A DNA stretch of 49,608 nt from Flavobacteriales bacterium (GTDB taxonomy: Bacteria > Bacteroidota > Bacteroidia > Flavobacteriales_D > Crocinitomicaceae): contig JABXHO010000028.1 of assembly GCA_013373595.1 (NCBI GenBank), forward strand, positions 1 to 49,608, read 5' to 3'. The notes beneath the pieces are model-generated. The model saw nothing but the letters and a program-made list of their open reading frames with translations. It ran no database searches and was not told the DNA's origin. Below, piece after piece: positions 16,763 to 25,474 of the stretch (position 1 is its first letter; every line of letters begins with the position of its first letter). The position numbers were made by a program, and so were the translations under genes.

Positions 16763-17752
16763 TTGCTGAATCGAATCCTCCTTACTGTTTTTTTATTGGC
16801 TCTTGTCATTTTCGGATGCACAAATAATACCACAACTACTGCTGTTTCTTCTGATGTTACGGTTGTGATTGAAGAAGTACATACTGGACCGGATTTAAGC
16901 ACTATTCCTGAAGGTCCCGAAGGCGATATGATTCGCTACGGTAGGGAATTAGTGATGAATACAGCAAAATTGATCGGTCCTGATGGTTCGGAAGGACACT
17001 ACCTCGGAAACAAAATGAACTGTACGAATTGTCATTTGGATGGCGGACTTCGACCTTACGGCTACAATTATTTCAGTACTTACGGGCGTTATCCGCAGTA
17101 TCGTTCCCGAGAAAATGCAGTTCTTACAATTGAACAACGTGTGAATAATTGTGTTGAGCGTCCGCACAATGGAAGTCCGATTCCTTTAGGTTCAAAAGAA
17201 ATGGTTGCCTTCGTTTCTTACATTCAATGGGCGAGTCAGGGCGTTCCAATAGGAGAGAAGGTGAAAGGTTCAGAAACCTATGCATTGACTTTTCCAGCTC
17301 GTGCAGCAGATCCAGTTAAGGGAGAAAAGCTCTACACACAGCATTGTGCGCGTTGTCATGGCGAAAACGGTGAAGGAATTTGGCTTTCAGATAGCTCAAC
17401 CTACGAATACCCGCCATTGTGGGGAGAATACGGTTATCAACCTGGATCAAGTATGTTTAGGTTGATCAAAGCGGCACAATTCATCAAAGCGAATATGCCA
17501 TTTGACCAAGCGAGTTGGGAAAAGCCGATCTTAACAGACCAAGAAGCATTTGATGTAGCGGCGTACGTAAATGATCCGAAGCATCCACGTCCTAGTAAGA
17601 AAGGGGCGGATTACAATGATATTTCTACGAAATACGTCGATTATCCATTTGGTCCATACGACGATCCGTTTTCTGAGAAACAGCACAAATACGGTCCATT
17701 TCAACCGATTATTGATTACCGAAAAGAACACGGACTATACCTGAGTTACTAA
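16763..17752 (+). CDS. tsdA: TsdA-like thiosulfate dehydrogenase/tetrathionate reductase (dihaem cytochrome c lipoprotein)
   Basis: Joins two thiosulfate molecules to tetrathionate with release of two electrons, or the reverse. The 329-residue protein has a lipobox (VIFGC, Cys19), then two cytochrome c domains: CTNCH at 87-91 and CARCH at 195-199. Cys130 in VNNCVERPHNG sits where TsdA enzymes have the unusual His/Cys haem ligand, and the family run FPQYR-like GRYPQYRSREN, FIKANMPF and the C-terminal GPYDDPFSEKQHKYGPF are all kept. Only a TTG start is available that includes the lipoprotein signal; no in-frame ATG lies upstream. The next gene starts four bases after the stop, so they are co-transcribed. 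Lipid anchoring suggests it faces the periplasm or outer surface. Confidence 0.88.
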   Translation: MLNRILLTVFLLALVIFGCTNNTTTTAVSSDVTVVIEEVHTGPDLSTIPEGPEGDMIRYGRELVMNTAKLIGPDGSEGHYLGNKMNCTNCHLDGGLRPYGYNYFSTYGRYPQYRSRENAVLTIEQRVNNCVERPHNGSPIPLGSKEMVAFVSYIQWASQGVPIGEKVKGSETYALTFPARAADPVKGEKLYTQHCARCHGENGEGIWLSDSSTYEYPPLWGEYGYQPGSSMFRLIKAAQFIKANMPFDQASWEKPILTDQEAFDVAAYVNDPKHPRPSKKGADYNDISTKYVDYPFGPYDDPFSEKQHKYGPFQPIIDYRKEHGLYLSY

Positions 17753-17755
17753 GCT

Positions 17756-19411
17756 ATGAGTAGAACGCTTCTTTTTTTTGTTATTGCATTCTGCGGTCAG
17801 TCGGGAATCGCTCAACAATTGGTGCCCGCTGACGGAGCTGTTATTACCCGAACATCGATTTTGTTTGAAGTTCCAGAGGTGGTGGGAGCGAAAACATATA
17901 CGTATCATATCGAATCGGCCAAAGGAAATACAATAGATTTAACCGATGACAATCATGTGCTGCGGGTTGATGGCTTATCATTTGGTGAATCGTACAACTG
18001 GAAGGTAACCGCACTGGATTCGGTTGGAAAAACCTTGTATACATACAATCAAGGCTTTGAAATTGCTACTTCTGACTTTGTGAATCCGAAAGAAACCAGA
18101 TTTCATATTGTCGGTGCATCAAATAACCGTAAGATCAAAGGACTTATATTTCTTGATTACAGTCGCGTAGCTATTACACCAGATGGAAAGCCAGTTTGGT
18201 TTCTGCCCGAAAGAGAGAGCTTGAAAAACAAGCGATTGCGTGATCTCAAATTAACGAATCGAGGTACGGTAACTTATTTGGACGCGCTGAAGTGCGAGGA
18301 ATCTTCTCTTGATGGTGATTTGATTTGGAGTACGCCAGATACGAGTGAACTTACGGGAGAATCCAACGATTTGTATCACCACGAATTCACCTTGCTTTCC
18401 AATGGGAATTATTTGGCGCTAGGAAAAGAGTTCGTCCCAAGTGAATTGATGATTAATGGTGCAGAAGTTTCCAAACTTCCTTTGTCGGTTATTATCGAAT
18501 ATTCACCTGAAGGAAAGGTGGTTTGGAGTTGGAGCTCCAGTGAATTTATAAGCAATGAAGATATTCTTGCCATTGGGCAGAAAGTAGGAGTGGGGAATAC
18601 CTTTGGACACATGAATGCAGCGTATTTTGATGTCAAAACAGGTGTGATTTACGCTAGTTTCCGTGATCTGGACTGTATTCTTACCATTGAAAAAGAGAGT
18701 GGGAAGATACTTCAGTCGTACGGAGATAAAATTCCGTCGGATACAACTACACAAGGGATTGATTTGTTCGCAAAGCAACACGCACCGATTAAATTACGAG
18801 GAGATCGGCTACTGTTTTTCAACAATAATGAACGTAACGAAACATCATCGGTGCAGATTATTTCAGAGGTAACGGATGAAAATCCAAAAGCTGAAATCCT
18901 TTGGGAATTCTTTTGTGATTTCGATTCACTTCGCCCGGCACACTCTCCACGGATGGGAAATGCACTTCCTCTTGAAGATGAACACATTCTTGTAAACATG
19001 GGGAAAGCTGCGCGCGTTTTTGAAGTGAGTCCTGATAAAGAAGTGACTTGGCAATGTTTTCCTGAAATTTGGGACGGTGGACTTAACAGATGGCATCCGC
19101 AACCGAACTATCGCACTTTTAACATTTCATCTCTGTATCCTTACTATCACACTGTTTCGCTACGTAATGAAAAGATCCGTGTTTACAATGAAGGAAGTGA
19201 GGATGACACATACATTATTCGGGCATATGCAGAGCCCAAAAAGCGAAAGAAAACAAAGAAAGTTGAGCTGACTATCGAAAAAGGTCAATTTATTGATATT
19301 CAACTATCAAGTTTATTCAATCGAAAGTTAAAGTCTAAGACTGTCTATGTCGAAGTCAGCTCGAAAAACAATCCAGGTTTGGTAGTCGAGCGAAGTTATT
19401 TGGTGAGGTAA
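17756..19411 (+). CDS. Arylsulfotransferase-like (ASST) beta-propeller protein, copy 2
   Basis: Paralogue of the ASST-like gene on the other side of tsdA, with the same plan: signal peptide (about 1-19, cut after IAQ), N-terminal beta domain with TSILFEVP and SFGESYNWKV, propeller and short C-terminal domain. The catalytic set is again complete: His209 in YHHEFTLLSNGNY, His285 in HMNAAYF, Arg303 in SFRDLD and His342 in AKQHAPIKL. It starts three bases after the tsdA stop (TAA GCT ATG), so the two are one operon. The copies differ strongly in sequence, so the duplication is old, and they may act on different sulfate esters. Substrate not visible. Confidence 0.82.
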   Translation: MSRTLLFFVIAFCGQSGIAQQLVPADGAVITRTSILFEVPEVVGAKTYTYHIESAKGNTIDLTDDNHVLRVDGLSFGESYNWKVTALDSVGKTLYTYNQGFEIATSDFVNPKETRFHIVGASNNRKIKGLIFLDYSRVAITPDGKPVWFLPERESLKNKRLRDLKLTNRGTVTYLDALKCEESSLDGDLIWSTPDTSELTGESNDLYHHEFTLLSNGNYLALGKEFVPSELMINGAEVSKLPLSVIIEYSPEGKVVWSWSSSEFISNEDILAIGQKVGVGNTFGHMNAAYFDVKTGVIYASFRDLDCILTIEKESGKILQSYGDKIPSDTTTQGIDLFAKQHAPIKLRGDRLLFFNNNERNETSSVQIISEVTDENPKAEILWEFFCDFDSLRPAHSPRMGNALPLEDEHILVNMGKAARVFEVSPDKEVTWQCFPEIWDGGLNRWHPQPNYRTFNISSLYPYYHTVSLRNEKIRVYNEGSEDDTYIIRAYAEPKKRKKTKKVELTIEKGQFIDIQLSSLFNRKLKSKTVYVEVSSKNNPGLVVERSYLVR

Positions 19412-19419
19412 CAATTTGA

Positions 19420-19956
19420 TTATTCGATTGTGAATTGATCTTCTATTTCGAGTAATTCATGGCAAGGGAACGCCCCATTAATTTCCGCATTTCTTGGGTC
19501 CAGCGTGTCACTGGCACTCAACGAAAGATAAATAGCATTTGCTTTACGTACCAAGTAATAGGTGGTCATCGTTGATCCCTCACAGTCGATATATTCCGCA
19601 TCGTTTGTAAAGTGAGGTTTGTTTTCGTAACACAACGAATCTACCATGTAAATAGCATTCGATTTTTGCGTGTACGTACCAATGGTTCCGCTTCCTGAGC
19701 ATATATCACAAAATCTAAAAGTTCGGAATATCCCACCTTCGTAAAACACGACAAAATAGCCGCCAATTCCGCTACCAGTATTGAACACTTTATTGGTGAC
19801 ATCAATGGGAAATTTTACATAGATAGAGTCTTCTTCAGCGATGTAAGGAATGTATTCATGCTGCTCAACGGGATCACTTTTGCATGAGGTAAGAAGCAAT
19901 AGGCATAAAGCGTAAACTGCGATAACTTGAAGAATGATAGACTCAATTCGTTTCAT
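19420..19956 (-). CDS. Uncharacterised lipoprotein (178 aa)
   Basis: Lipoprotein signal with a long hydrophobic core and lipobox LLTSC (Cys25). The mature domain is beta-rich with several cysteines (FRFCDICSGSG, SLCYEN, YIDCEG, FPCHELL), which could form disulfides in the envelope. No family recognised. It is convergent with the second arylsulfotransferase-like gene, eight bases between stops, and has no obvious operon partner. Confidence 0.72.
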   Translation of the reverse strand: MKRIESIILQVIAVYALCLLLLTSCKSDPVEQHEYIPYIAEEDSIYVKFPIDVTNKVFNTGSGIGGYFVVFYEGGIFRTFRFCDICSGSGTIGTYTQKSNAIYMVDSLCYENKPHFTNDAEYIDCEGSTMTTYYLVRKANAIYLSLSASDTLDPRNAEINGAFPCHELLEIEDQFTIE

Positions 19957-20208
19957 GACATATCAAAAACGTTAATACTCGATAGATGTTATGGAGGTTT
20001 GTGCTTTTTTATCAAATAATTGAAACAAGAATTTCGCGAAAGGGCTTCTTGTGTTTCTACGATTAACAATGTCTCTGAAAGAAATAGGGAAGAAGATCAT
20101 CTTCACTCAATCCCATTTGGGGAAGTTGGATTAGCTCGTCGTATCACCCAAAAATATCGCTGATGATGAAGGTTTTGGGCATGGTAGAAATGCTTTTTAA
20201 CTGTTTGA

Positions 20209-20706
20209 TCAGTTGATGACCAAATTATCAATCATGAATCGGGATAGGTTTATATCTTCTTGAGTGAATTCGGTTGCTTTATTTAGTGAAAGAACTACCA
20301 AGGTTGATTTGTGATTGATTCCGTACCAGATCCAATGTGTATGTTCAAAGTAAGTTTTTAACTCGACTAGGTTATCAAACTTCATGAAGTATGAATTCCA
20401 ATCTTCGGGCTTATGTTCTTTGTTGTATGTCTCGTTAATGAATGAGTTTAATAAAGTGATGATGTCACTATCCGTCGTTTGATCTTTTAAATAATAACTA
20501 CTTACGGTTAAGTTTAACCCCGATACTGTATCTGTAATTGTTACGATTCCTCCGTCTTCTCGCAACTGGAAGTCGAGCGGGTAATACATATCGTACGCTT
20601 TAGACTGTGGCACAAATGAACGCATGGTCCGCGTACTGTCTTGAGCGAAAGATGAAGTGTGAAGAAAAACTAAAAAGAAAATCAGTAAGGTAAGGAGTCG
20701 TTGCAT
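20209..20706 (-). CDS. Uncharacterised exported protein (165 aa)
   Basis: Signal peptide (about 1-21, cut after SFA-Q) and a mature alpha+beta domain. The run SKAYDMYYPLDFQLREDGGI followed by DTVSGLNLTVSSYYL is a PsbP/Mog1-like pattern (compact domain on small secreted proteins), but this likeness is weak. No lipobox or sorting domain. A TAnnTTTG box lies about 50 bases upstream. Function unknown. Confidence 0.7.
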   Translation of the reverse strand: MQRLLTLLIFFLVFLHTSSFAQDSTRTMRSFVPQSKAYDMYYPLDFQLREDGGIVTITDTVSGLNLTVSSYYLKDQTTDSDIITLLNSFINETYNKEHKPEDWNSYFMKFDNLVELKTYFEHTHWIWYGINHKSTLVVLSLNKATEFTQEDINLSRFMIDNLVIN

Positions 20707-20756
20707 TGTTGTTACGTGCTTATGATAATTCGTAGGATAGGAAATAATTAGCGGAG

Positions 20757-20764
20757 CAAAAGTA
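20757..20764 (-). promoter_or_regulatory. Candidate -7 box for the 165-residue exported protein
   Basis: The minus strand reads TACTTTTG, an exact TAnnTTTG match, between the upstream terminator and the start codon. No -33 TTG is seen at standard spacing. Confidence 0.35.
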
Positions 20765-20810
20765 ATGATTTTACAATGGAAAGAGTTCGCTAATTAGAAT
20801 TGTATCAACT

Positions 20811-20845
20811 AAAAAAGCTCGAATTCATTACTGAACTCGAGCTTT
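20811..20845 (-). terminator. Terminator downstream of the 67-residue basic protein
   Basis: AAAGCTCGAATTC and GAACTCGAGCTTT pair with one mismatch; on the minus strand the stem is followed by six T. The only possible gene it can serve is the small frame ending 46 bases upstream of it. Confidence 0.85.
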
Positions 20846-20890
20846 CGGTTGTTGTAAAAGGAGCATATTTTACGACGAGCTCCCGGGAGT

Positions 20891-21094
20891 CTATTTTTTA
20901 ATCTTCTTTTTTGTTTTCTTACCCGAAAATCCTACGCCTAAGTTAATAAGAGCCGTATCAAATCCGGTTTTTTGTGCTGGCGCTTGCTTCTGTTGTCTCT
21001 GAAGCAGTTGCGCGATTTCAATCGATGTAATCATAGCATCTGACTTTAGTTGTTTCACTAATTTAGTCAAAACTTGTGCCACAAATGACCCCAA
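20891..21094 (-). CDS. Small basic protein (67 aa), uncertain
   Basis: Short frame with an amphipathic helical first half (QVLTKLVKQLKSDAMITSIE), a Gln-rich middle and a Lys-rich end (GKKTKKKIKK). No family recognised. The main support is the strong terminator just downstream on the same strand, which otherwise has no gene to serve. The basic tail could bind nucleic acid, which is only a guess. An alternative is that the terminator belongs to a small RNA and this frame is chance. Confidence 0.42.
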   Translation of the reverse strand: MGSFVAQVLTKLVKQLKSDAMITSIEIAQLLQRQQKQAPAQKTGFDTALINLGVGFSGKKTKKKIKK

Positions 21095-21402
21095 ACGAGT
21101 GTACGGTAGGTTTTATTGATCCAAGTGTAAGCGAAAATTTCATCGTTTTTTAGTGTTTGTAGGGGAAACGTTTTATAATCAATTGGTTACATTATTTTTA
21201 CAAATTTCTTTGAGTTTTTTCTGAAATTGACGAAATGGGAGAAAGTCATTTTATCTGCTTTCAACAAATACAATTAGACATTCGGAATTGACACTTCGAT
21301 ACGTGTATAGATCGCTTCACCTCAATTTTACTAGGTGAAAAAGCGTAGTTCATACTTCGATAACCCATGAACAAGAAAAAAAACTGAAGGGATTGAAAAA
21401 AA
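21095..21402. other. Gene-free spacer with one inverted repeat
   Basis: No gene seen. An inverted repeat CGCTTCACCT ... AGGTGAAAAAGCG lies at 21313-21345, and the words ACTTCGATA flank it on both sides (about 21294 and 21352). It has no T tract long enough to be a convincing terminator and may be an operator or small-RNA stem. Confidence 0.4.
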
Positions 21403-21963
21403 CTATTTCTTCAAACAGGTATACACAAAAGCAGGAGGGAAGTTGCGAATTGTAAAGGTGATCTTCACACTGGAAAAAATACTTTCCAAGAATTTCTTTG
21501 ATTGTAATGAATACTGAAATTGAACGTACTTTCCTTTAGGTTTGATACATGCATAGGCAGCATCCACCACGGATTGACGTAAGTCGGAAGGAAAAACCAT
21601 CAGAGGAAGTGATGAAATGACAGCATCTTGAGCCGTTTGTTCTTCCTCAGGTAAGTATTTCGCTATGTTTTCCGCAGAATCGTGAATGATTTGAACGCGA
21701 GGATCGTTGATGCGTGCCTTCAATGCTGCGTGAAACTCATCATTCAATTCGAAGACCAATAATTTGGCGTCGTCACGCATGCGTGCAATGATGATGTCGG
21801 TAAAAACACCCGTTCCAGGTCCTAATTCAACCAATCCTTTGGCTTTATCAAAGTCGATGTTCTCCAGCATTTTTTCTCCGAGAAATCTGGTACTTGGGCT
21901 TACCGCGCCCACCATTTTACGGTCTTTAAAAAATTCTTTAAGGAAATTACGCTTCGTCGCCAT
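21403..21963 (-). CDS. SAM-dependent methyltransferase, phospholipid N-methyltransferase-like
   Basis: A 186-residue class I methyltransferase. SAM-binding motif I is GLVELGPGTGVFTDI (about 43-57), the acidic residue after strand 2 is in LLVFELNDEF, and motif IV-like residues are in AVISSLPLMVF. The N-terminus FLKEFFKDRKMVGAVSPSTR is typical of the PmtA/rRNA-dimethylase-like group that methylates phosphatidylethanolamine, so membrane-lipid methylation is likely but not proven. It starts nine bases after the dihydroorotase-like gene and is probably in its operon. Confidence 0.82.
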   Translation of the reverse strand: MATKRNFLKEFFKDRKMVGAVSPSTRFLGEKMLENIDFDKAKGLVELGPGTGVFTDIIIARMRDDAKLLVFELNDEFHAALKARINDPRVQIIHDSAENIAKYLPEEEQTAQDAVISSLPLMVFPSDLRQSVVDAAYACIKPKGKYVQFQYSLQSKKFLESIFSSVKITFTIRNFPPAFVYTCLKK

Positions 21964-21972
21964 AGGGGTTTA

Positions 21973-23232
21973 TTAGTGTTTGAGCGCTAATTTAATGTTA
22001 TTAATTATACCCCAAACAGTTCCGGTCAATTCGTTATCCACATATGGACTGTTGAAGGTTGAAGACGCCACTTTTGATTTTTCGAATTTCCATGTTTTGC
22101 TTGGCGAAAAGAGCGTTAAATCGGCCACAGACCCAACTTCAATAGGACTTGGCGTTAATTTTAAAATAGCGCGAGGACCATTTGTTAACCGAGCGATTGT
22201 TGCATTTAAATCAAATTCTGAAGCTTGTTGAAGTGATGAAAAGACCGTTTGTAAAGCAATATTTCCGTAGGAAGCATGATCAAATTCTACATCTTTTTCT
22301 TCTTTGTCATTCGGACGGTGATCTGAAACAATGGCATCAATCGTTCCGTCTAAGACTCCTTCCCACAACGCTTTTCGATCTGCTTCAAAACGAAGAGGAG
22401 GCATGAATTTGAAGAGTGAGTCGAATCCAAAAACAGCTTCTTCATTGTAGATCAAATGAGAACTGTGAACATCCGCTGTAACGTTCAATCCATCGGCTTT
22501 TGCCTGACGAATCAATCGAACACCTTCTGCCGTAGAAAGTCCTGTGCAGTGAAGGTTTCCTCCGGTATAGGCTAACAGGCGTAAGTTGCGTTCCAATTGA
22601 ATGATTTCTGAAATCGAAGGGTCGGCTTTTAATCCCGTTCGTGTGGAGGCCATTCCTTCATTCACCATTCCCTTTCCTGCAAGTGAAGCATCTCTGTTGA
22701 AAGCGATAATGCGCGCTCCGAAGTTTTTGGAGTAAAGAAGTGCTCGGTACATGATTCCAGAGGAAACAGGCGTTAAATCATCCGAAAACAGTTGAACTCC
22801 CGCTTGATGCATGTCGTACATTTCGGCCAATTGTTCACCTTTCATTCCTTCAGTTACGGCACCTATCGGGTGCAAGCAGGTTGCGCTTCCTTCCGCACGA
22901 CGCTTCGCATACTCAATTTGACTTTTCCCATCAATAACAGGTTGCGTACTTGGCAACAGGGCTACATGCGTATATCCGCCGCGAGCGGCAGCTTCCAATC
23001 CTGATTCGATCGTTTCTTTGTGTTCAAATCCTGGATCGCAAAAATTCGATTTCAAATCAACCCAACCTTGCGATAAGTGTAAATCTTCTTGCTCGACAGT
23101 ATGATCGACCTCTGCAGAAATAGATGATTCAATCTGCGTGATTTTACCATTTTCGATCAACACATCCATACGTTGACCATTGTGTTTCGAGTATGCGTCG
23201 ATTATTTGCGCTTGTTTGATCAGTATCTTCAT
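21973..23232 (-). CDS. Dihydroorotase-like protein (PyrC family) lacking the metal-binding HxH motif
   Basis: A 419-residue amidohydrolase-fold protein of the type I dihydroorotase family. The family landmarks are there ([34 protein letters not shown]), but where active enzymes have DxHxHxREPG this protein reads [10 protein letters not shown] (59-68): both metal histidines are Lys61 and Asn63. Later sites are also changed ([14 protein letters not shown]). Such forms resemble the non-catalytic PyrC-prime subunits that support aspartate transcarbamoylase in some bacteria; I recall similar DLRxNF forms in other Bacteroidota. It lies ten bases after the BatA-domain gene. Either it is non-catalytic or it uses a different site. 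Confidence 0.88.
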   Translation of the reverse strand: MKILIKQAQIIDAYSKHNGQRMDVLIENGKITQIESSISAEVDHTVEQEDLHLSQGWVDLKSNFCDPGFEHKETIESGLEAAARGGYTHVALLPSTQPVIDGKSQIEYAKRRAEGSATCLHPIGAVTEGMKGEQLAEMYDMHQAGVQLFSDDLTPVSSGIMYRALLYSKNFGARIIAFNRDASLAGKGMVNEGMASTRTGLKADPSISEIIQLERNLRLLAYTGGNLHCTGLSTAEGVRLIRQAKADGLNVTADVHSSHLIYNEEAVFGFDSLFKFMPPLRFEADRKALWEGVLDGTIDAIVSDHRPNDKEEKDVEFDHASYGNIALQTVFSSLQQASEFDLNATIARLTNGPRAILKLTPSPIEVGSVADLTLFSPSKTWKFEKSKVASSTFNSPYVDNELTGTVWGIINNIKLALKH

Positions 23233-23242
23233 ACGAGTTGTT

Positions 23243-25297
23243 TCACGATTTCCAGAAACGCACCAATAGCATTTCGGTCACGACAAAAATAAGGGTTAAA
23301 ATGAGAAATAGTTTCCAGTAGCTAAATGGCTTGTCGATGGATAAATCGCCGATTGGAGAATTGACCCCGTCGATGGCAGCAAAGGAAACGTTTTCAGCTC
23401 CACGCTGCGCAAATTTATTCTTAATCGCATCCTCACTAAGGTAATTCAATAGCGATTCTTTGCGATCATAGTTCAAAGAGAGTGTTCCCAATTTTTCTTT
23501 TGCGTCGATGGAGTAGTTGCCAGCAAATAATTGTTCGTACTTATCGAATTGAGAAAGTGAAATGTAGGTGATTCCGTAGCGTGAAGTTTTCTGCGGTATG
23601 AAGTCCAGTTTGCCGTTGGACAAGTGAATCACTTCTTCATCCAAATTATCTGCGTATATCGGATAATTTCCTTCGCTTCCAATGGTTAAGGCGATGGGTT
23701 GTGCACGCTGACTCAATTCACTCATACGAAGTATACAGGTTGAGAACAAAGCATCTGAGGCAAATACACCGAAATCGGGGTGAATCGAACTGTAGAACAT
23801 GTACGCCGTTCCTTTTGGCGTCGAATAGGCGAGAAGGGGCAATCCATTCTGCATCGTGATGAGCGTTTTGTAATTCGATCCTCCAGTAACTGTTGGCTGG
23901 AACGAACTTGAAACACTTGGAAGGTTCAGGCGATCACTTTTACTTGCAATGACGTCCCGAATAAACGGATCATCGTAGTTCAAGGATTTGATCATCGTTC
24001 CGGAACTTACTTTTGCTCCCATAACAGGAAGTTTCAATTTAGCCAGCAATTGGTTCCAAGCCGCTTTCTCAGGACTCATACCAGGAAATAATGCCAGAGA
24101 TCCACCGTTTTCGTTGAATTCCGTCAAGTAATTGATGACTCCAGAAGAAATGTTGTTCGCTCCATTGACAATCACCAAATCTTTGTTCTTAAAATTATCG
24201 ATGGTAATAGCTGAAATCTTGTTTTCCTCAACGCGGTAATAATCCTCAAGATCAAGTACCATTTTCACGTTAGGAATGGCATCTTCTCCATCTAAAATTA
24301 GAACATTTGCGTGCTCCTTTACTTCGTAAGAGATATAATAGGTGTCGTCAAAAATGACATTTTCATCAGCAACGGTTACGCTTCCTGACTTCCATCCAAC
24401 CGATTTATCCGAGAAGGTGAGGGAAGTTTCCTTTTCGCCATTAGCGGGAATGTCTGTATAGAAGGATTTGTTGAATTTGTCAATGTTTACCGTTACTTCA
24501 ACATTTTTGAGATCCTGATCGCTCGCATTGAACAAACGCATGTTCAATTCATTCTTTTGTCCCACTTTTCGAATGGGCGTACTGAACCAAACAGAATCAA
24601 TAAAGATATTTCCCGTTTCTTCAGGAATGAGTTGTACTGGATGAAACTCAAAATGGGAAAGCTTCAACTTCTCTTTATCCGTTGCTTCGTCGTGTTTTTG
24701 GAAATCGGAAAGCAAAACGCTTTGAACGAAACTTTTATCGGCATCCACATCGATTTTTTGAATGGTTTGTTGTTCCCATTCGATGATTTCATCCAAAGTT
24801 CGCGTCAGCGGCGAGTAGTCGACTTTATCGATCTTATCCAATGCATCAATTCGGTTGATTCTCCTTTGTTCAATCCCCGACATTTCATTCGTTCCAACAA
24901 TAAACTGTGTGCCTTTCGGTGATTTCTCCACGATTGATTGAGCCGTTTCTTTGGCAGAGGAGAGCAGCGCGCCTTCAACACCACGAGCCTGCATCGAAAA
25001 TGAGTTATCGAGGTAAATCATCACGATGTTCTCCTTTTTCAAGGTTTCCGCTTGTGAATTGGGAAAGTAAGGTTGGGCAAAGGCGAATACCAGACAGCTA
25101 AAGGCGAGAATTCGAGCTGCCAAAACCAGTAAATGTTTCAGTTTCTGCGTCGATTTCGTTTGCTCATCAACGTGTTTTACAAATTGAAGACTGGAGAAAT
25201 AGTGCGTTTTGTACCGCTTAAAGTTGAATAAATGAATGAGAATCGGGATCAAGAGAACCGCAAATGCCCAAAGAAATTCAGGATACAAAAACTTCAT
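23243..25297 (-). CDS. BatA and VWA-like domain membrane protein
   Basis: A 684-residue inner-membrane protein. The N-terminal BatA-type region has two membrane helices (about 3-25 and 55-77) around the basic segment [20 protein letters not shown]-like domain follows with a MIDAS motif in [13 protein letters not shown] (DxSxS), then a long periplasmic part, including a CARDB-like segment near 260-310, and one C-terminal helix (about 655-680). Related to aerotolerance-type Bat proteins, whose exact role is unsettled; a scaffold for envelope protein assembly is possible. Its neighbours downstream, dihydroorotase-like and methyltransferase genes, form one tight operon. Confidence 0.87.
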   Translation of the reverse strand: MKFLYPEFLWAFAVLLIPILIHLFNFKRYKTHYFSSLQFVKHVDEQTKSTQKLKHLLVLAARILAFSCLVFAFAQPYFPNSQAETLKKENIVMIYLDNSFSMQARGVEGALLSSAKETAQSIVEKSPKGTQFIVGTNEMSGIEQRRINRIDALDKIDKVDYSPLTRTLDEIIEWEQQTIQKIDVDADKSFVQSVLLSDFQKHDEATDKEKLKLSHFEFHPVQLIPEETGNIFIDSVWFSTPIRKVGQKNELNMRLFNASDQDLKNVEVTVNIDKFNKSFYTDIPANGEKETSLTFSDKSVGWKSGSVTVADENVIFDDTYYISYEVKEHANVLILDGEDAIPNVKMVLDLEDYYRVEENKISAITIDNFKNKDLVIVNGANNISSGVINYLTEFNENGGSLALFPGMSPEKAAWNQLLAKLKLPVMGAKVSSGTMIKSLNYDDPFIRDVIASKSDRLNLPSVSSSFQPTVTGGSNYKTLITMQNGLPLLAYSTPKGTAYMFYSSIHPDFGVFASDALFSTCILRMSELSQRAQPIALTIGSEGNYPIYADNLDEEVIHLSNGKLDFIPQKTSRYGITYISLSQFDKYEQLFAGNYSIDAKEKLGTLSLNYDRKESLLNYLSEDAIKNKFAQRGAENVSFAAIDGVNSPIGDLSIDKPFSYWKLFLILTLIFVVTEMLLVRFWKS

Positions 25298-25301
25298 GCT
25301 T

Positions 25302-25309
25302 CAAAAATA
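25302..25309 (-). promoter_or_regulatory. Candidate -7 box directly before the BatA-domain gene
   Basis: The minus strand reads TATTTTTG only four bases before the ATG. If active, transcription would start at or next to the start codon and give a leaderless message. Confidence 0.35.
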
Positions 25310-25429
25310 GAATTTTATACGATGTATGATACTCAAAATTCGTTAACAATATTTCAGGATGTGCAATAATCGGTTTTTTGCAGTTCAAGAAGCACGGTGT
25401 CGTACCGCGGAAATACGAAGAACTGCGTA

Positions 25430-25460
25430 TTGTCTGGAGGTTATTGTGCATTTAACTTTG
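25430..25460 (+). promoter_or_regulatory. Bacteroidota-type promoter for the outer-membrane protein operon
   Basis: TTG at 25430-25432, a 20-base spacer, and TAACTTTG at 25453-25460 match the -33/-7 consensus (TTG, 19-21 spacer, TAnnTTTG). Transcription would start near 25467, eight bases before the chosen ATG, and excludes the longer reading that starts at 25397. Confidence 0.65.
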
Positions 25461-25474
25461 ACAAAAAACACGCA

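Noticed and set aside
25397-25474. Longer start for the first outer-membrane protein
   Set aside because: The likely promoter lies inside this part, and only the later ATG gives a signal peptide at the N-terminus.
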